In this document: piece by piece, positions 1-9,857 of the stretch | Numbering within the stretch: the first letter of the stretch is position 1 | Layout of the letters: every line of letters starts with the position of its first letter | Assembly (NCBI RefSeq): GCF_902506495.1 | Contig: NZ_LR733264.1 | Coordinates: 1,736,771-1,800,770, forward strand | Length of the DNA stretch: 64,000 nucleotides | Direction: 5' to 3' | Source of the DNA: Pseudomonas sp. 8O | GTDB lineage: Bacteria > Pseudomonadota > Gammaproteobacteria > Pseudomonadales > Pseudomonadaceae | Notes under the pieces: model-generated | Databases searched by the model: none | The model's input: the letters and a program-made list of their open reading frames with translations, nothing else | What the model was told of the DNA's origin: nothing | Translations under genes and position numbers: made by a program

Positions 1-3000
1 ACCCTCCAACGTATCGTCCCCACCCATGCCATGGAGAATGTCATCCCCGTCGCTACCCAGCATGACTTCGGCCCCCGACGTGCCGGTCAGGGTTCCGCCG
101 AACGTCGTCATGACCATGATTCCAGCCAGCACCGCAGTCGCCGCCGAAGTCAGCGACTCCAGGGTATTGCCGTTATCGGTGTAGCGGACCATCACCCGGA
201 TCTGCTGCCCGGCCTGGGCTACGGTCGGGGTAAAGCTCGACCCGGTAGCGCCGGCGATATTGACGAAGTTGCCGCCCGCGCCGGCCTGCCATTGGTAAGA
301 GAACTGCACGCTGGCGAGCCCGTCGGCATCGGTAAAGGCATTGATTGCCGTCAACGGTTGCCCCAGTGTCGGCGTCATGCTGCTCAGCAGCACGCTGCCC
401 ACCGGCAGATCGTTCGGATCGCCACCTTGCGCGACCAAACTGGTCGGCGCCGAGAACACGGTTTCCAGCACGTCGTGCGCGTCCTTGTAGATCGCCTTGA
501 CGCGCAGGGCCAACCCCTCGAACTCAGGCGTCACGGTGAAGTTCGGGCCGGTGGCACGGGCAGCTTCGCCGCCGATGTTTTCCGTCACGATATCTTCGAA
601 GGTGCCGTCGCCCTCGGGGTCCACTTGCCAGTAGTAGCTGATGGGGCCGGTGATGGCGCCATTCGGATTACCGACGCCGATGTTGTCGGCGTCGCGCACC
701 AGCCCGGCCGATACGCTGAGCACCTGGCCGACGCTGGGCGAGCCATCGCTGATGCGCAGCGCACCTTCCACCTCGGCGTTGCGCCCTTCGACCAGCACCA
801 TGACCTGGTCGTTGAACTGGATGCGCTCGATATTGCGGATCATGTCCGCACCATCGGCACCGACCACATCGAGGAGGCCGTCACCATCGTTGTCCAAACC
901 ATCCAGGCCAACGTGGCGTACACCGAACAGGCCGTCGCCCCACTCGAGCACTTCATACTCGGACATCAACCCCGAGTAGACCGCCGTATCGAATGACTGC
1001 CCGAGGTCGTCCGGGTCGACCGTGCCTGACATCAGCTCGCGGACGATGACCAGTTGTCCCGGGTTGTAGGTGCCGTTGAGCATCAACGGGATCATCGGCA
1101 CCATGCTGTTGAAGCTGGCGATCTCTGCGCCGGTACCATCGTTGTTCGCACGCACGCTGATGCGCACGTTGAGCCACATGTCACCGTCGATCAGGTCGTC
1201 ACCGCCGTTACCGGCGATCAGGTCGCTGCCATTGCCGCCGAGGATGATATTGCCCGCGCCAAAGGAAGTGACCTCACCGAAGCTGGTCAATGGATCGGCC
1301 AGTTGGTTGATGAACGCCCGCAAGCCGTCGACCATGTCCATGTAGTCGTCGCTCAGCACGCTGCCGTAGGCGCCAGATAGCGCAATGGCCGTGGCGTCAC
1401 GGTCGTCGCCGTTGAGGATGTCGGCATGCTGCGAACCCGACAGCCCTTCCATGAACTCGAAGCGCGCCAGCACCGACACATCGGACGGTGCCACCGGCGT
1501 TTCGTCGAAGGCGCGCAGACGGAAGTCCACGTTGACCCCGAACGGGTCGTCGCGGAAGCCCGCCCAGTCGAAGCCGGAGCCGCCAACGTAGCGGTCACCC
1601 TCGCCGCCGTTGCCGAACATGATGTCATCACCACCTTCGCCGTCCATGCGGTCGATGATGCCGAACTCACCGATGAACACGTCGTGGCCGATCACGTCGT
1701 CCAGGCCAAACTCGTTGAAGTTGTCGCCGCCGTTGCCGTCGGGGCCGCCCAGCTCCAGCCAGTCGTTGCCTTCGTTACCGAACTGCGCCTCGTTGCCGCG
1801 GGTGCCGAGGATGAAGTCGTCACCCGGCCCACCGAAGATCTCCGTGCCGTCCTCGCCGGAGATTACGAAGTCCTTGCCATGGCCGGCCATCACCAGGTCG
1901 AAGCCATTGCCCGTATGGATCACATCGTTGCCTTCGCCGGCACGGATCACATCATCGCCGCCCATGTCGGTGATGATGTCGTCGCCGGCCCCGCCCATGA
2001 GGAAGTCGTTGCCGAAGCCGCCCTCCAGTCGATCATTGCCAGCGTCGCCCCACAGGGTGTCGTCGCCGATACCGCCCACCAGGGTGTCATTGCCGTCCGT
2101 ACCACCGAGCACCACATGCTCGCCGCCGTTGTACTGCAGGAAGTTCGGTCCGCGCATCACCTCTGGTAGCAGCGGGTTGTCGCTTTCTGGATCGGCACGG
2201 CCATCGTCGCCCAGGCCGGTGTACTGCTTGGTTTGGTCCACCTCGAGGATAAAGCCTGGCGTGGAGAAGATATCCCCCGGCAGGTGGGTGGCGTCGGTGT
2301 TGGCCATGACCATGCGCGAGAAGAAGTTGTTCTCCATCTCGGTGAGCATGTTCAGGCCAGCCAGCCGTTCCAGGTAGTAGAAGCGGTCGGCATCCTGCAG
2401 CGCCTCCATCTGCGTCTCGAAGACGAAGTTGAAGCTGGAGCCGAGCATGCCGCCGAAGGGCATGATCTTCTCGGCCAGGCCGCCGATCCAGAAGTCGATC
2501 GCGTTGACCCCAGTGGTTGCCGCCGGGCCATTGAGGAAGGCCATGCGGTCGACGCCTTCGGCGTCCGCGTCGAACAAGCGACCCTCTGGCGTACCGTCAT
2601 CGATCAGTGCCGTGCCGCCAAATACCAGGGCGAAGGCCACCGCCCGTTTCTCGGCCAGAGTATCGACATCGAGTGCCTGCAGAGCGGCATGCGTACCGTA
2701 GGAAGCGATGAAGTTGACCAGCGAGGTCTGGTGCTTGAGGTTCATGGCGAAATCGATCCAGCTGGTATACGGGTTCAGCTGGCTATCGCCGGTCATTTCA
2801 TAGAATTCCTGGCGCGCCGCATTGAGCGACGGCACCCCAGTCTCGCGACCGCGTGCCAGATTGATCGCCGCCAGGTCCAGCGGCAGGCCGAGCAGGTTGT
2901 TGCGCAGGGCCTCGGTGACGAACTCGTCGATCTCGTTGCCCAACTGCCGGGTCATGCCGCGCGCCAGGGCGCCGGCGGCCTCTTCCGCCGAGACGCTGAT

Positions 3001-6000
3001 GTATTGCTCATTACCCGGCCCTACCGGCTGCAGCGGATCGAAGTCCGGATTGTTCAGTTGGTTGAACATCAGTGGATTGAGGAATGCTTCGATCAGCCCC
3101 AGCTCGCTGGAGACGAAGTTCGGATCGAGGCGATCCACCGTCTCGGTCAGCATCGAGTGGCCGAAGCGGTACACCACGTGGGCGAACTCGGCCATGATTG
3201 CCGGATTCAACGTGCTGTCGTACACCTGGGTGGCGTTGAAGAACACGTCCACCTGCGGCTGCACCTTGCGCGCGAACTCCTCGAACACCAGGTGCTGATA
3301 CTGCATCTCGGTGGCGAAACGCGCGGCCTGGAACAGTCGCTCGCCATTCCACACCAACCCATCCGGGCTGTCCGGCAGGCTATCGACCGGTTCCAGCAAC
3401 CACTGGTTGATGAAGTCGATATCGTTGGAGGCCAGCACCACATCCTTGGTATGCGTCACCACGCGGTTATGCTCGGCGTGGAACACATGGTGGATGGCGG
3501 TCAGGCCGATATTCTCGTTGCCGCGGCCGTCGCCGGTGATGAAGTGGGCATCGAGCAGCTCGTCGTCGAAGAACAGATTGGACGACACAGGATTACCCAG
3601 ATCATCGGTCAGGCCAACGATACCGTCAGCATCGGCGGTCTTCATCGCGCCAGTCTGACTGTTGATGGGGTTGGCGTTATGCGCAATATCGTCGAGGAAG
3701 GCGTGATTGGTGCGCACGACGTCAGAAGGTACTGCCACCCCGCCCGGCCCAGCGGAAACCAGACCGCCGCCGGTGACGAACTGCGGATAACCGTTGGGGC
3801 CGGGGATGAACTTGCCGTACTGGTCGGTAGCCAGCAGCGGCACGTTCACCACATCGGCATCGGTGAGCACGATGCCCAGCATGTCCAGCGCCTGGGCCTT
3901 GACCTCGGCCCAGGTCGGCAGGCCGCCATCGGCGCCGTTGAGCAGGCGCCCGGTGGCCACCGGGCCCTCGTCGGTCATGGCGTACTCGCGCAGGAACACC
4001 TGATGCGAGGCATGCGAGGTGTAGGTCTGGTTCTGGTCGACGAATGGCGTGGTCTGGTTGACATGCACATGCACATCGTCCGACGTGCCGAGTACACCGT
4101 CCGTACCCGCCAGCACCGCCTGGTTGGTGGCCCGGGTCAGCACCATGAAGTTGGTCGAGCCGCCCTCGACATAGAGCGGGTCGTCCGGCTGCAGCGGGAT
4201 GAACACCGTACCGTTGCCGCCCTTGTTGACCAGGTCCAGGCCGTGATCGAAGAACTGGCCGAACAGGGTGAACCAGGAGTTGAAGCCGGCCGACAGCCCT
4301 TCGTCCGGCGCGCTGTTGGGGATAAACAGCGGCATACCTTCCGGAATTGGCTGGCCATTGAGATCCAGTAGCACACCGTTGACATCCAGAGTGCCCAGGC
4401 CGGCATCGACATAGGCCTGTACCGCTGCCGGATTGGTGATGGTCTGGTCAACGATCAGGTTGGAGATGGTCCGCGGATCGGCATCCACCACGTTCCAGGG
4501 CGCGGTGGGATCGTTCGGATTGGTCACATCGGCCGGATCGTAGGCATAGTTGCCGTTGCTGAACTCACCGCCCGGGATGCCCGGCCCATTGAAGTCGATG
4601 GTGTCGCCATCGGGGTCGTTGATGAAGTCCTGCGTGGTCGAGGTCGGGAACGGCTGATCTGCCGCACCGAAGTGCTCCTGCCCGGAGACGAGGTTGTTGA
4701 ACGTACCATCCACCGTGCGCAGGCCCCAGGGCAGGCGCGAGTTGGGGATGATGTCCATCAGCTCCTCGCCGGCGGCATGGCGCTCGGCGATGATGATCTG
4801 GTCGAGGATGAACTGCAGGTCGGAGCGAATCATCCGCAGGCCATTGCCGGGGCTGACCACCTCACTTTCCACCGGCAGCGGAGCCGGCGGCAGCGGCAGC
4901 TCACCGCCCGCCACCGGATCGGTAGCCACCGAGGCCACCCGCTCCAGCACGCCGTTATCGTCCTGGTAAATGGCGATCACGCGAATCGCCAGACCGTCCA
5001 GGTTGGGGCTGACGCGATAGGAGACGCCATCCTGGGTGGACGGCCGCGCACCGCCTTCTTCGACGATATCCTGGAAGATGCCCGAGCCTGGATCCGCCTC
5101 GAACTGCCAGACATAGCTGACCGGCCGGCCATTGATCAGACCATTGCCATTGTCCTCGTCGCCGACGCCTGCGGCGGAAACCCGCAGCAGTTGGCCCATG
5201 GCCGGGGCATCGACGGGGTCGCCATTGACGTCGAGAATCTGCAGTGCGCCGGTGGGCGAGAAGTTGCCGCCCTGTTCGGTACCCGCCACTTCCTCGACGA
5301 ACTGGCCGCCGACCAGCACCAAGGCGCTGTCGGCGAACTGGATGCGCTCGATATTGAGCAGGCGGTCGGCACCTTCGTCGCCAACGTTGTCGGTGACGAT
5401 GGTCATGCCGGCCAGCGTGGTCACGGTGTAGTTCTCGCGCGGCCCGCCGTAAAGCGCGGTGTCGAAGCTATCGGCGCTATCGAGGATCTCGCGCTGGATC
5501 ACCAGTTGCCCAGGGTTGTAAACGCCGTCGAGCATCAGCGTGATCATGTCTTTCATGCTGTTGAAGGACGCGACCTCGTCGCCCGTACCGTCGTTGTTCT
5601 CGCGCACGCTGATGCGCACGTTGAGCCAGCGATCACCGTCGATCAGGTCGTCGCCGCCGCGACCTTCCAGCACGTCGCTGCCGCCACCGCCGAGGATGAT
5701 ATTGCCGCTACCGAAGGAGGTCTGCGGCGCCCCGAAGAACTCGGTGAGCATCTGCTGCAGGTTGGTGATGCGGGCGATGCCCTCGGCAGTCAGCAGACTG
5801 CCCTGGGCACCGGCCTGAGCGATCAGCGCTGCGTCGGCGTTGTCGCCGCGCAGGATGTCGGCATGTGCCGAACCGGACAGGCCTTCCACCTCGGCGAAGC
5901 GGTCGAGGATACCGGCATTGGATGGCGCCACCGGCGGCTCGACGAAGTCATCGACGATCAGGTCGACCTTCACCCCGACCTGATCGTCCTTGTACACCGC

Positions 6001-9000
6001 CCAGTCGAAGCCGGAGTTGCCGTCGAAGTGGTCGGCGCCTTCGGAGCCGATCATGATGTCATCGCCGCCCTCGCCTATCACCTCGTCGAAACCGGGACCG
6101 CCGATAAATACGTCATGGCCGTTCACGGTATCGGTGGAGAACGGCTCGAGGTTGTCGCCGGGGGCGCCGTCCTGGGTGCCGATCTCGATCCAGTCGTCAC
6201 CCTCGTTACCGGCGGTCTGCAGGTTGCCCTTGGCACCGAGGATGAAGTCGTTGCCAGTGCCGGCGAAGACCTCCGAAACGTCCTCACCGGTGATGATGAA
6301 GTCGTTGCCATGGCCGCCGAGGATCAGATTGAAACCATTACCGCCGTGGATCACATCGTTGCCGTCGCCACCCTTGAGCACATCGTCACCGCCTTTGTCG
6401 GTGATGATGTCGTCGCCCGCGCCACCTTCGATCACGTCGTTGCCGTCGCCACCTTCCAGGCGGTCATTGCCGCCATCGCCCCACAGGGTGTCGTCGCCGA
6501 TACTGCCGATCATCACGTCGTCATCTGCGGTGCCGCCGAGCACCACGTGCTCGTCGCCGGTGTAACGCAGGTAGTTGGTGTCGACCTCCGGCGTCTCCGG
6601 GTTATCGCGGATAACCAGTGGGATCAGCGGGTTGTCGCCAACCGGATCAGCGCTACCGAGCCCGTCGTTGAACTGCGCTGACTGATTCACTTCGAGGATC
6701 AGCCCCGGCCTGGAGAAGATATCCGCCGGCAGGTGCACCGCATCGGTATGGCGCATCACCAGCTTGGCGAAGGAGTTGTCCTCCATCTCGGTGAGGAAGT
6801 TGAGGCCATCCAGGCGCGCCAGGTAGTAGAAGCGGTCACCGTTCTGCAGCGCCTCCATCTGCGTCTCGAAGACGAAGTTGAAGCTGGAGCCGAGCATGCC
6901 GCCGAAGGGCATGATCTGCTCGGCCAGGCCGCCGATCCAGAAGTCGATGTCATTGACCCCGGTGCTGGCCGCCGGCCCGTTGAGGAAGGCCATGCGCGCG
7001 TCATCGGAGATCGCGCCGCCACCGAGCACGATATCCATGGCCGCAGCGCGCTTGGCCGCCAGCGAGGTCACCCCGGTGATGCTGGCATGTGTGCCATAGG
7101 CGGCAATGAAGTTGATCAGCGACTCTGGATGTTTCAGGTGCAGGGCGAAGTCCAGCCAACTGGTGTAGGGACGCAGCTGGCTATCGCCAGTCATGGCGAA
7201 GAATTCGGCGCGCGCCTCGTTCAGTGACGGCACGCCAGTGTCGCGACCGCGGGCGATATTGATCGCCGCCAGGTCCAGCGGCAGGCCGAGCAGGTTGCTG
7301 CGCAGGGCGCCGGTGACGAACTCGTCGATCTCGTTGCCCAGTTGCCGGGTCAGGCCGCGGACGATGGCGCCAGCAGCCTCTTCGGGCGACAGCGTGCCGT
7401 TATCGTCGAAGGCCAGCGGGTTGAGGAAGGCCTCGATCAGCCCCATGCTACTGTCGTTCTGGAAGGTCGGATCGAAGCGATCGACCGTCTCGGTCAGCAT
7501 CGAGTGCCCGAAGCGATACACGGTGTGAGCGAACTCGGCCATGATCGCCGGGTTGATGCTGGCATCGTAACCGTTGGGGATGAGGAACTCGTCCACCAAT
7601 GGCTGCACCTTGCGCGCGAACTCCTCGAACACCAGGTGCTGGTACTGCATCTCGGTGCCGAACTTGGCGGCCTGGAACAACCGTTCGCCGTTCCATACCA
7701 GAGTCGATAGATCGGCCGGAATCGCGCCGACCGGCTGCAACAGCCACTGGTTGAGAAAGGCGATGTCGCCATCGGCGGCGGCCTGCAGGGCCACGTCCTT
7801 GGTGTGTTCGACCAGGCGATTGTGCTCGGCGTGGAACACATGGTGCACGGCGGTCAGGCCGATGTTCTCGTTGACCCGGCCGTCGCCAGCCATGAAGTGG
7901 GCGTCGAGCAGTTCGTCGTCATAGGTGCCAGCCAGGCCATCGTTGACCCCGGCCACATCATCGCCATCGGCCACCAGCGGCGCGCCGGTCTGGCTGTTGA
8001 ACGGGTTGGCCGAGTGGGCGATATCGTCGAGGAAACCATGACCGGTGCTCAGCGCCAGGGAGGCGTCCACGGGCGCAGCCAGGCTGGCCTCGACCAGGCC
8101 GCCGGCGGTGACCAGTTGCGGCATGCCGTTAGCGCCCGGGATGAAGTTGCCGTACTGGTCGGTGGCCAACAACGGCACCCGGCCGACATCTTGATCGTCC
8201 AGTTCGATGCCCAGCACGTCACGAGCCTGGGCCTTGAGCACGCCCCAGGTGGCCATACCGCCAAGCTCCACGTCGTCCTCGGTGCCGAAAATACCGTCGC
8301 CGCCCAGATCGCGGTTGGTCAGCAGTTTGCCGGTGACCATGGGTTGGCCGTCGACCAGCACATAGGCCCGCAGGAACACCTGGTGCGAGGCGTGCGAGCT
8401 GTAGGTCTGGTTCTGGTCGACGAACGGCGTGGTCTGGTTGACGTGCACACGGTTACCGTCCGCGTCCACCTCGACGCTGGCACGGGTAACCACCATGAAG
8501 TTGGTCTGCGGTGTGGCCGGGTTGTACAGTGGGTCGTCCGGCTGCAGCGCAATGAAGACGAAGCCGTTACTGCCCTTGTTGACGAGGTCCAGGCCATGGT
8601 CGAAAAACTGGCCGAAGAAGGTGAACCAGGTGTTGAAGCCGGCCGAAAGCCCTTCGTCCGGCGCAGTGTTGGGGATAAATAACGATTGGCCGGCAGGGAT
8701 CGCCACTCCGTCGAGATCCAGTACGGTACCAACGGGATAGGGGTTGCCATCCGGGTCCAACTGGCTACCGTCAGCCAGCATGCCCATCCCGATATCAATG
8801 AAAGCCTGCACCGCCGCCGGATTGCTGATGGTCTGGTCGACGATCAGGTTGGAGATGATCCGCGGGTCGGCATCGGCCACATTGCCGGTGGCGCCGTAAT
8901 CGGTATTGGTCACCTCTCCGCCCGGCGCACCGCCGTTCATATCGAAGGTGTCGCCGTCCTGGTCATTGCGGAACTGCTGGTCCAGCAACAGGAGGAACTC

Positions 9001-9189
9001 CTGGTCGGCGGCGCCCCAGAAGGTACGGCCCTCCACCAGGTTGTTGTAGCTGCCATCCACTGTACGCAGTCCCCAGGGCACCTGGGAATTGGGCAGCAAT
9101 TCACTCAGGCTCTGCCCGGCAGCATGCGCCTCGGCAATGAAAATCTGCTGCAGGATGAACTCGAGATCGGACTTGATGAAATTGGCCAT
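1..9189 (-). CDS. Giant RTX protein with two tandem animal-type heme peroxidase modules (3' end outside window)
   Basis: The frame is open without a stop from ATG at 9189 to the left edge, giving at least 3063 codons; GAGG lies about 9 nt before the start. It contains two homologous modules, residues about 1-1448 and 1449-2910. Each has an animal heme peroxidase domain with distal His in FGQFFDHG (His198, His1649), catalytic Arg and heme-linking-type Glu in GDGRxNEN (Arg438, Arg1889), and proximal His in YRFGHSM (His562, His2011). Each is followed by GGxGxDxxx calcium repeats (about 885-965 and 2360-2440), a further region, and an Ig-like segment with a YxWQ core. A third RTX block begins at the left edge. 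No N-terminal signal peptide is seen, as expected for type I export. Family knowledge: Mn(II)-oxidising MopA and related secreted bacterial peroxidases combine this domain with RTX repeats. The substrate here is inferred only. The divergent neighbour is a type I exporter. Confidence 0.9.
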   Translation of the reverse strand, partial: MANFIKSDLEFILQQIFIAEAHAAGQSLSELLPNSQVPWGLRTVDGSYNNLVEGRTFWGAADQEFLLLLDQQFRNDQDGDTFDMNGGAPGGEVTNTDYGATGNVADADPRIISNLIVDQTISNPAAVQAFIDIGMGMLADGSQLDPDGNPYPVGTVLDLDGVAIPAGQSLFIPNTAPDEGLSAGFNTWFTFFGQFFDHGLDLVNKGSNGFVFIALQPDDPLYNPATPQTNFMVVTRASVEVDADGNRVHVNQTTPFVDQNQTYSSHASHQVFLRAYVLVDGQPMVTGKLLTNRDLGGDGIFGTEDDVELGGMATWGVLKAQARDVLGIELDDQDVGRVPLLATDQYGNFIPGANGMPQLVTAGGLVEASLAAPVDASLALSTGHGFLDDIAHSANPFNSQTGAPLVADGDDVAGVNDGLAGTYDDELLDAHFMAGDGRVNENIGLTAVHHVFHAEHNRLVEHTKDVALQAAADGDIAFLNQWLLQPVGAIPADLSTLVWNGERLFQAAKFGTEMQYQHLVFEEFARKVQPLVDEFLIPNGYDASINPAIMAEFAHTVYRFGHSMLTETVDRFDPTFQNDSSMGLIEAFLNPLAFDDNGTLSPEEAAGAIVRGLTRQLGNEIDEFVTGALRSNLLGLPLDLAAINIARGRDTGVPSLNEARAEFFAMTGDSQLRPYTSWLDFALHLKHPESLINFIAAYGTHASITGVTSLAAKRAAAMDIVLGGGAISDDARMAFLNGPAASTGVNDIDFWIGGLAEQIMPFGGMLGSSFNFVFETQMEALQNGDRFYYLARLDGLNFLTEMEDNSFAKLVMRHTDAVHLPADIFSRPGLILEVNQSAQFNDGLGSADPVGDNPLIPLVIRDNPETPEVDTNYLRYTGDEHVVLGGTADDDVMIGSIGDDTLWGDGGNDRLEGGDGNDVIEGGAGDDIITDKGGDDVLKGGDGNDVIHGGNGFNLILGGHGNDFIITGEDVSEVFAGTGNDFILGAKGNLQTAGNEGDDWIEIGTQDGAPGDNLEPFSTDTVNGHDVFIGGPGFDEVIGEGGDDIMIGSEGADHFDGNSGFDWAVYKDDQVGVKVDLIVDDFVEPPVAPSNAGILDRFAEVEGLSGSAHADILRGDNADAALIAQAGAQGSLLTAEGIARITNLQQMLTEFFGAPQTSFGSGNIILGGGGSDVLEGRGGDDLIDGDRWLNVRISVRENNDGTGDEVASFNSMKDMITLMLDGVYNPGQLVIQREILDSADSFDTALYGGPRENYTVTTLAGMTIVTDNVGDEGADRLLNIERIQFADSALVLVGGQFVEEVAGTEQGGNFSPTGALQILDVNGDPVDAPAMGQLLRVSAAGVGDEDNGNGLINGRPVSYVWQFEADPGSGIFQDIVEEGGARPSTQDGVSYRVSPNLDGLAIRVIAIYQDDNGVLERVASVATDPVAGGELPLPPAPLPVESEVVSPGNGLRMIRSDLQFILDQIIIAERHAAGEELMDIIPNSRLPWGLRTVDGTFNNLVSGQEHFGAADQPFPTSTTQDFINDPDGDTIDFNGPGIPGGEFSNGNYAYDPADVTNPNDPTAPWNVVDADPRTISNLIVDQTITNPAAVQAYVDAGLGTLDVNGVLLDLNGQPIPEGMPLFIPNSAPDEGLSAGFNSWFTLFGQFFDHGLDLVNKGGNGTVFIPLQPDDPLYVEGGSTNFMVLTRATNQAVLAGTDGVLGTSDDVHVHVNQTTPFVDQNQTYTSHASHQVFLREYAMTDEGPVATGRLLNGADGGLPTWAEVKAQALDMLGIVLTDADVVNVPLLATDQYGKFIPGPNGYPQFVTGGGLVSAGPGGVAVPSDVVRTNHAFLDDIAHNANPINSQTGAMKTADADGIVGLTDDLGNPVSSNLFFDDELLDAHFITGDGRGNENIGLTAIHHVFHAEHNRVVTHTKDVVLASNDIDFINQWLLEPVDSLPDSPDGLVWNGERLFQAARFATEMQYQHLVFEEFARKVQPQVDVFFNATQVYDSTLNPAIMAEFAHVVYRFGHSMLTETVDRLDPNFVSSELGLIEAFLNPLMFNQLNNPDFDPLQPVGPGNEQYISVSAEEAAGALARGMTRQLGNEIDEFVTEALRNNLLGLPLDLAAINLARGRETGVPSLNAARQEFYEMTGDSQLNPYTSWIDFAMNLKHQTSLVNFIASYGTHAALQALDVDTLAEKRAVAFALVFGGTALIDDGTPEGRLFDADAEGVDRMAFLNGPAATTGVNAIDFWIGGLAEKIMPFGGMLGSSFNFVFETQMEALQDADRFYYLERLAGLNMLTEMENNFFSRMVMANTDATHLPGDIFSTPGFILEVDQTKQYTGLGDDGRADPESDNPLLPEVMRGPNFLQYNGGEHVVLGGTDGNDTLVGGIGDDTLWGDAGNDRLEGGFGNDFLMGGAGDDIITDMGGDDVIRAGEGNDVIHTGNGFDLVMAGHGKDFVISGEDGTEIFGGPGDDFILGTRGNEAQFGNEGNDWLELGGPDGNGGDNFNEFGLDDVIGHDVFIGEFGIIDRMDGEGGDDIMFGNGGEGDRYVGGSGFDWAGFRDDPFGVNVDFRLRAFDETPVAPSDVSVLARFEFMEGLSGSQHADILNGDDRDATAIALSGAYGSVLSDDYMDMVDGLRAFINQLADPLTSFGEVTSFGAGNIILGGNGSDLIAGNGGDDLIDGDMWLNVRISVRANNDGTGAEIASFNSMVPMIPLMLNGTYNPGQLVIVRELMSGTVDPDDLGQSFDTAVYSGLMSEYEVLEWGDGLFGVRHVGLDGLDNDGDGLLDVVGADGADMIRNIERIQFNDQVMVLVEGRNAEVEGALRISDGSPSVGQVLSVSAGLVRDADNIGVGNPNGAITGPISYYWQVDPEGDGTFEDIVTENIGGEAARATGPNFTVTPEFEGLALRVKAIYKDAHDVLETVFSAPTSLVAQGGDPNDLPVGSVLLSSMTPTLGQPLTAINAFTDADGLASVQFSYQWQAGAGGNFVNIAGATGSSFTPTVAQAGQQIRVMVRYTDNGNTLESLTSAATAVLAGIMVMTTFGGTLTGTSGAEVMLGSDGDDILHGMGGDDTLEG
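460..4845 (-). repeat. Second copy of an in-frame tandem duplication inside the peroxidase gene
   Basis: From about residue 1449 the protein restarts with a segment (MIRSDLQFILDQ...NSRLPWGLRTVDG) matching the N-terminus (FIKSDLEFILQQ...NSQVPWGLRTVDG). The similarity continues collinearly through peroxidase, RTX block and Ig-like region. Long stretches are nearly identical, for example HVNQTTPFVDQNQTY and GLPLDLAAIN in both copies. No stop or frameshift separates the copies. The joint is a Pro-rich linker (ELPLPPAPLPVESEVV) at plus positions about 4855-4905. Confidence 0.85.
1867..2106 (-). repeat. RTX calcium-binding nonapeptide block 2
   Basis: This is a second block of GGxGxDxxx nonapeptides (GGIGDDTLW, GGFGNDFLM, GGAGDDIIT) at about residues 2361-2441, in the same relative place in module 2 as block 1 is in module 1. 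A third block starts at the left window edge (about positions 1-36). Confidence 0.85.
6295..6537 (-). repeat. RTX calcium-binding nonapeptide block 1
   Basis: This segment encodes consecutive GGxGxDxxx-type nonapeptides (such as GGDGNDVIE, GGAGDDIIT, GGDGNDVIH) at about residues 885-965 of the giant peroxidase. Such repeats fold as calcium-bound parallel beta rolls after secretion. Confidence 0.85.
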
Positions 9190-9857
9190 TTCCTTACACC
9201 TCGGATACCCAGCGGCTGAATGCGCGAAGTCGAAGGAATCCCTGGCACAGAAGCAGCCCACCCAGTCCGTTGCGCATCGCGCAATCGTCAGAGCGTTCCC
9301 GGGATAGAGGCCAAACGCTGCCACACCGACATGCTGGGCTGATCGGCGTGAAATCAGTGCTTGGTATGTCCCTATGCTCACGCTGGCACGAAACCTAGCG
9401 TCAGAAATCAGGCAGTGTGAGACCCGTGCAATTGCGGGTCGGCGAAATGCCCTGGCAAAGACGCCTCAGGCGTCCGGTAAAACGTGATTCCGATGGTGAT
9501 CACCCCCTTGCAGGAGCTCGCCAAGGAGAGCCGTGTCGACTTCTTGGCTTGGATCACACGACTAGACTTAAGTCCTAGCCAATAGGATTGTCAAGATACC
9601 GTCAGTCGCCTCATCAATCACGACACATCTGTATAAGCATTTATTGAATAAAGATTTTTTTGATGAAACAAAACGAAGCATCAAAAAAATAAGGCACTCA
9701 AATCCCTTGCACATCGACGAAAATTCCATCTATACCTACATGGCGACACCATAGAAGACAAAAAAATGTCTCTAACTAGACGGTCCTGCGCATCAATCGT
9801 CGAAATGCCGTCACCCCAAGCAGGACACCCAGCGAACATGCAGTGCCGGAGGGTCCC
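9190..9857. promoter_or_regulatory. Divergent regulatory region between peroxidase and type I secretion genes
   Basis: These 668 bp contain no convincing gene and are AT-rich from about 9560 to 9780, unlike the neighbours. Visible structures are small hairpins gacccg/cgggtc (9421-9440) and gacgcc/ggcgtc (9460-9474), a GACTTAAGTC palindrome near 9563-9573, a tccta/tagga inverted pair just after it, and a perfect 12-bp inverted repeat at 9654-9690. Promoters for both directions must lie here. I cannot assign a -35/-10 pair with confidence. Confidence 0.55.
9654..9690. repeat. Perfect 12-bp AT-rich inverted repeat
   Basis: ATTTTTTTGATG (9654-9665) and CATCAAAAAAAT (9679-9690) are exact reverse complements with a 13-nt spacer. 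T-runs sit at the base of the stem in both directions. It could be a regulator site, a bent-DNA/nucleoid protein site, or a weak transcription stop; the sequence does not decide. Confidence 0.6.

Noticed and set aside
1867..2106. Regularly spaced short repeats that at first look like a CRISPR-type array
   Set aside because: The period is nine codons, the frame is open and the peptide is the RTX nonapeptide; repeats are degenerate and there are no distinct spacers.
4831..4845. Module 2 of the peroxidase as a separate gene starting at ATG 4833
   Set aside because: No stop precedes it, a Pro-rich linker runs through the junction in frame, and there is no intergenic space or convincing ribosome site.
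2233..6681. Very long plus-strand open frames opposite the peroxidase gene (up to about 710 codons)
   Set aside because: They are exact codon mirrors of the minus-strand gene. Their products are His/Val/Asp/Gln-rich without domains, and the minus strand shows clear peroxidase and RTX motifs. High GC at third positions removes stops on the opposite strand.
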